A stretch of DNA of 64,000 bases from Pedobacter caeni (GTDB taxonomy: Bacteria > Bacteroidota > Bacteroidia > Sphingobacteriales > Sphingobacteriaceae). The stretch lies in contig NZ_FQUQ01000010.1 of NCBI RefSeq assembly GCF_900129215.1, positions 62,001 through 126,000 on the forward strand, given 5' to 3'. Below the pieces are notes generated by a model. That model did not search any database. It had not been told where the DNA came from and worked only from the letters and a program-made list of their open reading frames with translations. Below, one piece after another: positions 9,593 through 18,500 of the stretch (positions are counted from its first letter, which is position 1; each line of letters opens with the position of its first letter). Both the position numbers and the translations under genes were made by a program.

Positions 9593-10585
9593 TTAAGCAT
9601 AGAGTTGAGTTAACCTGAATAGGAAGAATTCGATGTTTTTGACACCTCTGAATTGTGATCTGAATGCCTTTATTTTTGCATTGAAAGATTCAGCGGATGC
9701 ATTAGTAGACCTATGATCAAAGTAATTCAATATAGTTTGATAGTGATTTTGTATAGACCTGGCGATCGTGTTGAAGGCCTTGAACCCTGTTTGTCTTACC
9801 TTTTCATGCCATTTGGCCAGATTGGCTAGTCCAAACACCTTATCTTTAGTGTTTTCAAATAACTGGCTAAGTCCTATACTGAGTCCGTAAGCTGTTTTAA
9901 GATCAGGGAACCGTCCAAATAAGAGTTCAGCACGATCCTTTTGACTAGCCGTCCAATCCGAAGGTTTTTTATACAATACGTATCTGCTACGGGCTAACAA
10001 CTGTTTGATCGTATCTCCATTGTGAAGTATTTCTGACTGAAATGGATTACCCGTCCTTTTTGATTGTTCTATGGCCTCATTTTCTGCATCCATAGCCTCC
10101 CATCTGTATTTGATTCGCATCTCCTGTAGTGCCTCAGTAGCTAATTTCTGTACATGAAAGCGATCGGTTACTCTGATTGCCTGAGGAAAACAGCGTTTGC
10201 AGATCAACTCCATGTTACCTGCCATATCCAGGGTAATTTCAGTTACTTTTTTCCTGGCTCTTTCCGGAATTCTGTGCAGAACTGAAATGACTGTTTCGGC
10301 TTTGGTACCTGCTACAATGGCAACTATAGCTCCTTTTTTGCCTTTAGCTGCTTTGTTGGTGACGATGGTATAGAGTTCGCCATGAGACAGACTGGTTTCA
10401 TCAATAGAAAGCTGTTCACCCAGGTTTTCCGGATATAACAGCCATTTTTTTGCATGTGATTTCTGGTCCCAGTTCTTAAAATCACTTCGGTAATCACGGT
10501 ACTGACGAAGCAGGTTCTTAGCTTTTACGCCATAGAATGAACTGATCGTATCAACACTATTCGGGGCTGTATCGATTGATTTCTT
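9593..10585 (-). CDS. ISL3-type transposase catalytic domain (OrfB, frameshift-dependent)
   Basis: About 330 residues of DDE transposase, read from 10585 to the stop at 9593. The three acidic sites are visible: Asp in LSIDETSLSHGE, Asp in TLDMAGNME with TDRFHVQKLA after it, and Glu in STNASAESFNAKIKAF. The segment ARSRYVLYKKP is also typical of ISL3 transposases. No ATG occurs in this frame until the one in LDMAGNM, which would remove the first catalytic Asp, so the protein must be made by frameshifting from the upstream frame (+1 relative to it) or by an unusual start. It cuts and rejoins the element's ends. Confidence 0.88.
   Translation of the reverse strand, partial: KKSIDTAPNSVDTISSFYGVKAKNLLRQYRDYRSDFKNWDQKSHAKKWLLYPENLGEQLSIDETSLSHGELYTIVTNKAAKGKKGAIVAIVAGTKAETVISVLHRIPERARKKVTEITLDMAGNMELICKRCFPQAIRVTDRFHVQKLATEALQEMRIKYRWEAMDAENEAIEQSKRTGNPFQSEILHNGDTIKQLLARSRYVLYKKPSDWTASQKDRAELLFGRFPDLKTAYGLSIGLSQLFENTKDKVFGLANLAKWHEKVRQTGFKAFNTIARSIQNHYQTILNYFDHRSTNASAESFNAKIKAFRSQFRGVKNIEFFLFRLTQLYA
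10557..10585 (-). other. Putative +1 frameshift window joining OrfA and OrfB
   Basis: OrfA stays open to its TAG at 10557-10559, and OrfB is open from 10585 downwards, so any switch must fall in these 29 bases. Read 5'-3' on the minus strand, the codons TTT TTA AAA GAA AT occur here. Slipping +1 at the Lys codon AAA gives AAG, also Lys, and enters OrfB. Loss of one A by transcriptional slippage would do the same. Confidence 0.55.
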
Positions 10586-10922
10586 TTAAAAAAGCCGCGA
10601 AATCTCCTGTCATTCGCGTCCCTTTTTCTACTAAACTCCAATTCCGGTAAATCACCTTGGAGGTCTCTGTATTGAGCCATCTACGTCTTCTGATATGATA
10701 AAACACCTTATGTCCGCGGATGGGGAAATCCTGAATCACAATTTGAGGAAAAAAGCCTTTAGACAAGACTTTAATGTTATCCCATTCCGAAGGAGGACTA
10801 TTCAGTTCTTCGAGTTCAATGTGGAAAGTCTCACTATCTTCAATAACTCCTTTGAATTCAAAATTCTCTAGTATAAAATCTGGCAGAAATAATCTGAGCA
10901 ATGACGCAGCAGCTGATGGCAT
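10557..10922 (-). CDS. Transposase N-terminal region (OrfA)
   Basis: A 121-residue frame starting MPSAAASLLRLFLP just inside the right end of the element. It corresponds to the small N-terminal, presumably DNA-end-binding, frame of two-frame ISL3/ISAon1-type elements. It contains a basic stretch YHIRRRRWLNTETSK near residue 75. It overlaps the catalytic frame by 29 bases and probably forms one fusion protein with it through a +1 shift. No catalytic residues are present on its own. Confidence 0.8.
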   Translation of the reverse strand: MPSAAASLLRLFLPDFILENFEFKGVIEDSETFHIELEELNSPPSEWDNIKVLSKGFFPQIVIQDFPIRGHKVFYHIRRRRWLNTETSKVIYRNWSLVEKGTRMTGDFAAFLKEINRYSPE

Positions 10923-10965
10923 AAATTGAAACTATATAAAAATACAAAGCTATATTTTTAATGCT

Positions 10966-10991
10966 TGCTCCACAACTTTTGGCATTGATCC
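10966..10991 (-). repeat. IS terminal inverted repeat, right
   Basis: 26 bases, the exact reverse complement of 9548-9573, ending GCATTGATCC on the plus strand. Confidence 0.95.
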
Positions 10992-10999
10992 GTTCTTAT
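10992..10999. repeat. Target-site duplication, right copy
   Basis: GTTCTTAT immediately outside the right inverted repeat, identical to 9540-9547. Confidence 0.9.
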
Positions 11000-11113
11000 C
11001 GTTTAATTGATGATCCAACAGCAAGTACAACTACATATAATGTACCTAACATTGTATGTAAGCTATTCTAATGATCTTATGAGATTGAGCGCGCAGGAGC
11101 AGAAAAAACAAAG

Positions 11114-11186
<73 letters not shown>

Positions 11187-11239
11187 TTTTATTAATATCA
11201 TCATTGCGATAAATACCGCCTGATGCTCTGGTGAGGCCA

Positions 11240-11270
11240 CAAAAGTAGAAAAATATTGCTTCCTCACAAA
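11240..11270 (-). promoter_or_regulatory. Promoter of tRNA-Thr
   Basis: On the minus strand TTTG (11270-11267), exactly 19 bases, then TACTTTTG (11247-11240): a full match to the Bacteroidota TTTG/TAnnTTTG promoter, about 53 bases before the tRNA. Confidence 0.7.
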
Positions 11271-11287
11271 TTATTTTTTAAAATAAT

Positions 11288-11983
11288 TTAAGCCCTTCCA
11301 TAAGTAGTATATTCTCCTTTAGATTTTAATCTTTTCAACTTTGGCCCCTTGTGTCTTGATGTATAAAAGCCAAGTGCTTCACCAAGTATTACAGGCTGTG
11401 GTGTAGCATGGTGTAAATCAATGAAATCCCTGTAAATCTCTACTGCAAGCTTTGGGGTATCAAAATAGGGACTATTGACCATTGGGAGCAATAGTGATTT
11501 AACTTTCTCCGTATCTGTGATGAATTTAACCGCATTTTTAGGAACAACAGCCTCATCCATAATATACATCTTCTTCAATTCTCCATAAAAGCCTATTTTC
11601 TCAATCAGGAGCTGATGTTTTCCTTTGTTATTAGTGTAAGTCACCTTAACTGTAATTTCATCTTCAGTGAGCGCTTTGGCAGGTAAAATCCTCCATAAAG
11701 GCTGATCATGGAAAATATGACGTACGAAATTGATCTGATCCAGATCATATACCGGAATACTTCGTTGTGGAAGGGAATAGATTCCGGTCTCAAGATCTTT
11801 AAATACGGTCTTGGAGGTAATCTTTAATGTTGGGTTTTCTATCTCTTTCAGATGCAGGGGAACCTCATCCATGAGAAAAGCCATGTCTGCAATCCAGAAG
11901 CCCAGGGTTACCCTTCTTCTCCAGATATTATAAATGATCTCCAGATCTATGGCGTAAACATTGTAGATGAGTACGGTCTGCAT
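11288..11983 (-). CDS. Hypothetical protein, downstream partner of an XRE regulator
   Basis: A 231-residue soluble protein that I do not recognise. It has no signal peptide and no clear membrane segment; the middle is mixed alpha/beta and the C-terminus is basic (KGPKLKRLKSKG). It lies 61 bases behind the XRE-type regulator on the same strand, so the two probably form one transcript. Such pairs occur in toxin-antitoxin, phage-defence and mobile-element control modules, but no toxin or nuclease motif is visible, so no function is proposed. The first Met is used as the start; an internal Met at residue 34 is an alternative. Confidence 0.65.
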   Translation of the reverse strand: MQTVLIYNVYAIDLEIIYNIWRRRVTLGFWIADMAFLMDEVPLHLKEIENPTLKITSKTVFKDLETGIYSLPQRSIPVYDLDQINFVRHIFHDQPLWRILPAKALTEDEITVKVTYTNNKGKHQLLIEKIGFYGELKKMYIMDEAVVPKNAVKFITDTEKVKSLLLPMVNSPYFDTPKLAVEIYRDFIDLHHATPQPVILGEALGFYTSRHKGPKLKRLKSKGEYTTYGRA

Positions 11984-12044
11984 ATTTCTATTAAATTTTC
12001 TTAAATATGCATACTATTTCGTCGATAGTAAAACTTAGGACCAT

Positions 12045-12641
12045 TTATATCCCACCTTCTTCTTTAGAAGCAGGTGTTTTTGAGGTGTTTTTTCTATAAT
12101 GGTAGGTATCTGGTTCTCCGGTTTTGTGTCTTGAGAGGACCCCTTCATCAGAAAGGATATTTAATCGATGGCTCAGAGATTTACGGATAAAACTTTTTCC
12201 AAACAGGCGGATACAGTTGGCCTCAATATCATCCAGGTTTACTAATCCTTTATCAAAGAATCCGTTGGTGATCAGGGTAAGAATTGCATTTTTGGGACCA
12301 ATATCTTTTACACTTGGATTAATGACCTTAGTTGTTTTCTTTCTGGACAGAATCGGTTTTTCAGGAAGGAGGTCATGAAGATTAAGATCCGGAAGCTTAT
12401 TCCGTTCTTCTCCGGTTTGATTAATGGCTTTGACGATTTTATTCAGGTGTCCCAACGTATATTTCGTGGTTAATCTTGGATTTTCCGCATTTGAAATATA
12501 ACCTTTGGCAAGTCCCGCTTTATTCTCGAGGGTTCTGTGTGAAATCTCTTGTTTTTCGCGGGCTTCTTTGACTTTATTGATCGTCTCTAAATCAGCAGCT
12601 TTTACCTTCGAAGGCTGCCCATCTTTATCTTTTTTGGCCAT
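12045..12641 (-). CDS. XRE-family helix-turn-helix transcriptional regulator
   Basis: A 198-residue protein. The N-terminal part (about residues 20-80) is an XRE/Cro-type helix-turn-helix, recognisable from REKQEISHRTLENKAGLAKG and YISNAENPRLTTKYTLGHL. The C-terminal half (about 115-185) looks like a second helical, winged-helix-like domain (IRKSLSHRLNILSDEGVLSR), which resembles a DNA-reading fold. The two-domain layout is uncommon for a plain repressor. It is first in a probable operon with the unknown gene 11288-11983 and may control that pair. The start MAKKDKDG is supported by the basic N-terminus and lack of upstream coding signal. Confidence 0.72.
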   Translation of the reverse strand: MAKKDKDGQPSKVKAADLETINKVKEAREKQEISHRTLENKAGLAKGYISNAENPRLTTKYTLGHLNKIVKAINQTGEERNKLPDLNLHDLLPEKPILSRKKTTKVINPSVKDIGPKNAILTLITNGFFDKGLVNLDDIEANCIRLFGKSFIRKSLSHRLNILSDEGVLSRHKTGEPDTYHYRKNTSKTPASKEEGGI

Positions 12642-12948
12642 TGCGCAAGAAATAGCCTTTGCAAAGACTATTTTCAGTTGAGATATTGGTGTAATCGAAA
12701 GAAAGAAACCGTACTGGTGCTGTAAGCCAATCTTTTATAGGGTGCTACCTAATGAGAATTTAACGATTGGTGAATTGTTGAAAATTATAATAACAAGGTA
12801 GCTAAACTAAAGGCTAATATTTTTTATATATTGGTTAATTTAGCCGGATTTAAAGTTTTGAGAGGTAAGGGAGGGATATTGTGCTTTTAAGCTGTGTTAA
12901 AGGCAGCTTTTTCATTGTGTTTTGAAAGTACTTTTTTTCCTGTAAATA
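12642..12948. other. Intergenic region, no gene seen
   Basis: Between the XRE gene and the terminator of the SusCD operon. Low-complexity AT-rich sequence; probably contains the XRE promoter near its left end (a TAGTCTTTGC stretch on the minus strand near 12670). No convincing reading frame. Confidence 0.35.
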
Positions 12949-12977
12949 AAAAGCCCGGTTGCGAGAACCAGGCTTTC
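12949..12977 (-). terminator. Terminator of the SusCD operon
   Basis: A 10-bp stem with one mismatch (12951-12960 with 12966-12975), followed on the minus strand by a T-rich tail (GGGCTTTTTATTT). It lies just past the stop of the EEP hydrolase gene. Confidence 0.75.
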
Positions 12978-13001
12978 CATCTAATATCGTTGAGCGTCGG
13001 G

Positions 13002-13802
13002 CTAAGGAAGTATATAAGTAGCTACGACAGGAAGATGATCAGAGGCAATGATATTTTGAAGTACCTGATGATCGGATACTTTCATTGAGCTTCCTTTTTT
13101 TAACAAAATAAAGTCAATCTCCTTTGTAGGGTTAACTTCAGGAATGGTAGGGGCACAATTTTCTGTGCAGCTGCGGCTAAACCGTGTTTCCAGGATCCCC
13201 ATTGCAGGTGTATCAGAAGTCAGGTTCAGATCGCCGGCCAGGATCACTTCAGTTTTCCTTTCACCTAAAATTTTATTGATTTCTGTCACTTGCAGCATGC
13301 GGTGTTCATTTTTCAGATCAAGATGTGTACAGGCAAAATCCATTGACTTTCCGTTAGGGAGCGTAACGTTAACGATTGCAAGGCTACGTTGTTCGGCTTT
13401 AACACCTTCCTGAGAAGGAAGAAGGAAGCGTTCTGTACGATTGATCTTAAATCTGGAAAGGATGGCAACTCCGTATTCTCCACCCTCAAAGTCTATCCCT
13501 TTGGAAAAAAAGGAATACATGCCGGTAAGTTCCGCCAGTTTTTTAACCTGATCAACCTGTCCGCCTCTTTGGGTAAGCACATCGAGTTCCTGTAGGGCAA
13601 CCAGATCCGGCGATTGGCTTTTGATCACATCAGCTATAGCCTGCAGATCAATTACCCCCGCTTTAGCCGGAGGGTTTCCATGATGGATATTATAGGTCAT
13701 GACTTTCAGCCGTTTTGCAGGTTTTCCTGGTCCGGCAGTAGCCAGCAGGCCATAAATGCACAAGAGACAAAATGTGCCCGAAAATTTAAGATAGGATTTC
13801 AT
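13002..13802 (-). CDS. Secreted endonuclease/exonuclease/phosphatase (EEP) family hydrolase
   Basis: A 266-residue exported metal-dependent phosphoesterase. A signal peptide covers about residues 1-23. EEP motifs appear in order: MTYNIHHG near 35, ALQELDV near 70 (metal-binding Glu), the CTHLDL segment near 160, AGDLNLTSDTP near 190, KEIDFILL near 230 and ASDHLPVVA near 253 (catalytic Asp-His). Family members cut phosphodiesters or phosphomonoesters in nucleic acids, phosphoinositides or sphingomyelin. As the last gene of a SusC/SusD operon it probably removes a phosphate group from an imported glycan or lipid head group, which is inference. It lies 17 bases behind SusD and is followed by the operon terminator. 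Confidence 0.85.
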   Translation of the reverse strand: MKSYLKFSGTFCLLCIYGLLATAGPGKPAKRLKVMTYNIHHGNPPAKAGVIDLQAIADVIKSQSPDLVALQELDVLTQRGGQVDQVKKLAELTGMYSFFSKGIDFEGGEYGVAILSRFKINRTERFLLPSQEGVKAEQRSLAIVNVTLPNGKSMDFACTHLDLKNEHRMLQVTEINKILGERKTEVILAGDLNLTSDTPAMGILETRFSRSCTENCAPTIPEVNPTKEIDFILLKKGSSMKVSDHQVLQNIIASDHLPVVATYILP

Positions 13803-13819
13803 TGTATGTTGGTTTATGT

Positions 13820-15568
13820 TTAGTTTCTGCCTTCCCAGTTGGGGTTTTGTTGCAGGTTTTCATTCAATAACAGTTCCTGTATTGGGAGCGGGAAAAGATA
13901 ATCCCTATCCTCACGGAAGGTTTTAGGGGTGTTCGGATTGATCAATACATTTCCACCATTCGTATTGTTCTCCAGAATAATCTCACTTCCGAGTTTTAGG
14001 AACTGGATTCCTGATCCCGTTGGCTTGGTTCCGGTATAAATCTCGACATCGGTCTTGCCGTCATTGTCTAAATCATATTTTCCCGCACCAGGAAAATACA
14101 TCCCTTTATAAGGAGCAGCATTTAAATGTCCCTCTTTCCACCTGATTAAATCGTTCCAGCGGAAGCTTTCCATCACCAGTTCTATGCGTCGCTCACGTCG
14201 GATCTCCAGAATTAATCCTTTATTCCCTGAATTTACCTGTACATATTGAGCAGCAAGATAAGGGTCGGGATGTGAATTGGCAAATGCAAGGTCAAGATTT
14301 GGCATTCCAACCCTGTCGCGGATCAGCTTTATCGAGCGGTCAATATCGGCTTGTGTGGCTTCGCCAAGCTCAGCCTTTGCTTCGGCATAATTTAACAGGA
14401 CCTCTGCCATGCGGAAAATGGGCATATCATTGTCCGACTTATTATTGGAATCATTGGCTTCGCCGGTCACAAATTTGATGAGCTGATACCCACTAATGGA
14501 GGCGCTAAACTCAGGAGCAAGTTGTTTGGTGTTGCCTATCCTGGTATATCCCGGAGTCCGGACGGTTTGAGATAACCGGGGGTCTCTGTTTTGAACTTCT
14601 TCGAAAAATTGCATTTTATCATAGCCCGCTTTATCTGTAAAACGGCTTCCGTCTTTCATCAGATAGGTGTTGACCAGATTTTTATTCAGTCCTGGTCTTC
14701 CATAGGAAGCCGTAAGTGTATAATAATTCAGGTTATGCCAGACCTGTAATCCTGCGCTAAAGCGTCTGCCGAGAATGATCTCCTGATCAATAGCTGCTTT
14801 AGAAGCAAACAGTTCCTGATATGCTTTTTCAGGACTGCTTTTATAAATGCTGTAAGGGCCACTGGTCATTAAGGTATTTGCTGCCTCTGCTGCTGCTCTC
14901 AGAAAAATATCTGCACCTGGTAAACTAAATTCGGGATGGTATTTTCTAAAAGTTCCTTCAAACAGGCAGATTCTTGATTTCAGTGCAAGGGCAGTCCATT
15001 TGGTCACCTGTTCCACATTTTTTGTCGCGTCCATATTGGCAATGGCGAAATCGAGATCGGCCATTACAGAATCCATGACCTGTACACGAGGGCTGCGGGG
15101 CATAGCTAACTTGCCTTCGTCGGTGATGTTAATGGTTTTAGTGTACCAGGGAACATCGCCAAATCTGGATACTTTATCAAAGTAAAAATAGGCACGAAAG
15201 AAACGGGCAATTCCTGCATATTTTTTACCAGCAGCAGCGCTCATGTTCTTATCGTAGTTTTCCAGAAAATAATTGATGTTGCGCAGCTCGGTCCATTTCC
15301 ATCCACCATCAGAAATTGGGACAGTTCTTTTTCCGGTAATCAGTTCGCCCAGGTCCGTTTTTACAATATTATCTACAGCTTCATTATAAATTCCTTCGGC
15401 TGATGGAAAGGCATAATAAAAGGAATTGGTGTAAAGTTTAAGGTCACTTTCCGTTCTGAAAAAGGCTTCCGGAGAGATGGAGGCCAATGGCTTCCGGTCA
15501 AGGAAATCCTTCTTACAGGAACTGATCAGGAGACAAAAAACGGCAAGATATAAAATTGAAAATTTCAT
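13820..15568 (-). CDS. SusD/RagB-family surface nutrient-binding lipoprotein
   Basis: A 582-residue lipoprotein with a lipobox LLISSC (Cys near residue 18) followed by KKDFLDRKPLASISPEAFF, a standard SusD N-terminus. TPR-like helices carry the fold, and the C-terminus ends with RDYLFPLPIQELLLN and NPNWEGRN, both typical of the family. It sits as a lid on the SusC transporter at the cell surface and binds the glycan before import. It is encoded 17 bases downstream of SusC. The ligand is unknown. A FecR/ECF pair upstream and an EEP hydrolase downstream suggest a phosphate-containing or host-like glycan, but this is inference. Confidence 0.93.
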   Translation of the reverse strand: MKFSILYLAVFCLLISSCKKDFLDRKPLASISPEAFFRTESDLKLYTNSFYYAFPSAEGIYNEAVDNIVKTDLGELITGKRTVPISDGGWKWTELRNINYFLENYDKNMSAAAGKKYAGIARFFRAYFYFDKVSRFGDVPWYTKTINITDEGKLAMPRSPRVQVMDSVMADLDFAIANMDATKNVEQVTKWTALALKSRICLFEGTFRKYHPEFSLPGADIFLRAAAEAANTLMTSGPYSIYKSSPEKAYQELFASKAAIDQEIILGRRFSAGLQVWHNLNYYTLTASYGRPGLNKNLVNTYLMKDGSRFTDKAGYDKMQFFEEVQNRDPRLSQTVRTPGYTRIGNTKQLAPEFSASISGYQLIKFVTGEANDSNNKSDNDMPIFRMAEVLLNYAEAKAELGEATQADIDRSIKLIRDRVGMPNLDLAFANSHPDPYLAAQYVQVNSGNKGLILEIRRERRIELVMESFRWNDLIRWKEGHLNAAPYKGMYFPGAGKYDLDNDGKTDVEIYTGTKPTGSGIQFLKLGSEIILENNTNGGNVLINPNTPKTFREDRDYLFPLPIQELLLNENLQQNPNWEGRN

Positions 15569-15585
15569 TGTTTATGGGTTTTAAA

Positions 15586-18500
15586 TTAAAAGGAAATATC
15601 CAGACCAAAGGAATACATCCGGTTGAAAGGATAGACCCTCGCATTTGCATCTTCGGTTGAATTGTTGTAATCGCCTGCAGCTTGTTCCGGATCAATATAG
15701 TTGGACCTAAGCTTGCTGAAAGTGAACAGGTTTTCTCCGCTGATATAAATTCTTGCTCTGGAGAGTTTTATTTTTTTAGTCAGATTTTCTGGAAGGGAGT
15801 AACCAATAGTGAGATTTTTCAAACGCAGGTAGGCAAGGTTCTGCAGGTATCTGTCGTTCTTGACATTAAGTTGTCCGCGGTCATTAAGTGCCTCATAACC
15901 TCTTAACCTTGGGAAATAAGCATTAGGATTCTCTGGTGTCCATACATCATTCATGAAATCTTTTGGAACAAAGGAGAAGTAGGGTCTGGAATAGGGGCCC
16001 CAGAATTTATCGGCATTATTTCCTGGATACCACTGTTGTTTGCCGACGCCCTGGAAGATTACAGAAAGATCAAAATCTCCCCAATTCACTCCGGCATTAA
16101 TGCCATAGGAATAACGCGGAAGCGAGTTTCCTATAATTTCCAGATCACCATGATCATCCAGTGTATTTTGTCCGTTGTTGACAATGCCATCACCGTTGAG
16201 ATCTGCAAACCTCATGTCTCCAGCTGCCAGTTTGGACCAGTTTCCCGGAGCCCTTAACCTTTGCTGGTTCACGTAGTCCTGATTGATCGGGTAGGCCTGG
16301 GCTTCTGCATCTGTTTGAAAAAATCCGTTGACACGGTAGCCCCAGATTGAGCCGATTTGCTGTCCCTGATAATAGGAATCCAGGAGGTTCTTAGGATTGT
16401 CAAATCTGGTGATTTCTGCCTTGTAATCAGAAATTCCCAATCCGGCATTCCAGCGGAAAGGCTTGCCGGCAAGTGTCCCGCTGCTGTTCCAGTTGATGGC
16501 AAGTTCCCATCCTTTGCTGCGCAGGTCGGCCACATTTTCTTTTGGTGAATCGGCTCCATATACAGCAGATACGGTTTTGCCATTGGTCAGCATGTCAATC
16601 GTATTACGTACATAATAATCAAAGGAAGCACTTAGACGGTTGCTAAAGAAGCTTGCATCCATTCCGAAATTGGCCGATCTTGCTTTTTCCCAGGTAAGAT
16701 TATTTGATATTGGGATTGGCGAAGACAAATATTCTACCTTTTTCCCATCCATAATATAGGGAGGTATATTACTTGCCGGCCCCCGGGAAAGCAATGGAAT
16801 ATAACCATAAGTTGCGGCTTCCTGCTGATTGCCCAGTGAACCATAGGAACCACGGAACTTCAACTCATTAAAAACAGATTTTAACGGACTGAAAAAGGAC
16901 TCCTGACTGACCCTCCAGCCCGCTGAAACTGATGGGAAAAATCCAAAACGATGACCCGGAGGGAATTTTGAGGTGCCATCGTACCTTCCATTCAGTTCGA
17001 GTAGATATTTTCCTGCATAGTCATAATTGAGCCTGAAGAAACCACCTAAAAGCGCATATTCGTTTGCGTTTCCATTGGCCAGAACATCACCGGATCCCAG
17101 ATCAAGGTCATTCAGGTCCTGGGATACCAGATCTTTCCTTTGCGCAAAAACTCTTTTGTAGGTGTTTAATTCCTGGTTATAACCGAGTAATGCTTTAAAC
17201 GTATGCGCCCCGAGGGTTTTGGTATAATCTCCATAAAGATTTACTACATGGGCTTGTTTGGTATAATTGGTTTCCCCAAGCTGATCATATCCGAATTGAC
17301 TGATGACACCAGGGTAAATTGACCATGGAGCCTGAGTTCTGCGGCTCCAGTCGCTATATGGATTAAAGGTGTAGGAATAGGTTCCTTTTAATTCCAGTCC
17401 TTCCGCAATTTTGGCAGTGACATTGAATAAATTGATGAACTCATATTTTTTCTCATTACCCTTTGACTTGCCATGAAGAAGGTCGGCAAAAATACCATCA
17501 CCAATGGTATAGTTGTTGAGCTCTGTGCGATAGGTAGCAGTACCATCCGGGTTTACCGGTAAATAGGAGGGAAGTGCATGTACGGAAACAGAAACAAAAT
17601 TGCTGTTCACCCCCCAACCCGGATAATCATAATTGGAAGCATTGAATTGCAGGTTGTTTCCAATGGATAACCATTTGTTCACCTTAGTATTGATCTTGGC
17701 CCTGAGGTTGTAGGCTTTGTATTGATCCTGATTGAGCTTCATCATCCCATTCTGTTGATAGAGACGACCAGAAATAAAGAAGTCGCTGTTTTCTCCGCCT
17801 CCGGCTATGCTGAGGCTATGGTTCATTGAAGTCTGGGTGTCTCGGAAAATGGTGTGCCACCAATCGGTGCTGCCATAGTACACATACTGGTCTTTTCCTT
17901 TTCTGTTATCGATGATATAGTCTGGTAAGCTCTTGTCGGTTTTTCTCCTGAGGAGATAGGCATAGTCTTCATCTGTATACTTGGTATAGGTATCTCCAAC
18001 GGAGCTTAAGAAAGCCTGATCGTTCATTTTTGCGGCATCATATCCATCTGTCATGAAATCAGTGCTTATTGTTGGCCTGGACCATCCAAAGTTATTGCTG
18101 TAGCTAACGGTGGTTTTTCCGCTTTTCCCATTTTTGGTGGTCACGAGTATGACTCCAAATGCTGCCCTTGCCCCATAAATGGCAGCGGAAGAGGCATCTT
18201 TTAATACCGAAATGTTTGATACATCTCTTGGGTTAATGGAATTGATCGATCCGGGGACTCCATCGATCAGTACCAGTGGTCCGCCTCCTGTTTTACCACT
18301 GTTAATGGAAGTGAAGCCACGGATATTGATCTTTCCGGCAGCTCCGGGTCTCCCGTCACCAAAAGAAATGTTCAGGTTGGGAGATGCACCCTGAAGCCCT
18401 TGTGTAATATTCGCTATAGGACGATCCTCCAATGTTTTAGAATTTATGCTGGCCACTGCTCCGGTCAGGTTCACTTTTTTCTGAGTACCATAGCCAACTA

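Larger units (their letters stand above)
9548..10991 (-). mobile_element. ISL3-family insertion sequence, complete
   Basis: A 1444-bp element bounded by perfect 26-bp inverted repeats and flanked by an 8-bp direct duplication (GTTCTTAT). It encodes on the minus strand an N-terminal frame (10557-10922) and a DDE transposase frame (9593-10585) in a different register. Transposase motifs match ISL3 (IDETS, LDMAGNM, TDRFHVQKL, ASAESFNAKIKAF). The two-frame layout resembles the ISAon1-type elements common in Bacteroidota, from memory. Exact ends and an intact duplication suggest a recent, possibly still active, copy. Confidence 0.93.
9383..11071 (+). pseudogene. Small reading frame split by the insertion sequence
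   Basis: If the element at 9548-10991 and one copy of the 8-bp duplication are removed, bases 9383-9547 join 11000-11071 into one open frame of 78 codons ending in TAA. The frame continues exactly across the junction. No ATG is visible; the frame opens after a TGA at 9380-9382, and a TTG near 9411 is the only plausible start. The encoded peptide ends YNVPNIVCKLF and is rich in Asn, Tyr and Thr, like the end of a secreted protein, but I do not recognise it. It may be the 3' remnant of a gene already truncated before the insertion. Confidence 0.4.

Noticed and set aside
12894..13088. Plus-strand small frame over the SusCD terminator
   Set aside because: Overlaps the terminator and the end of the EEP gene; no coding character.
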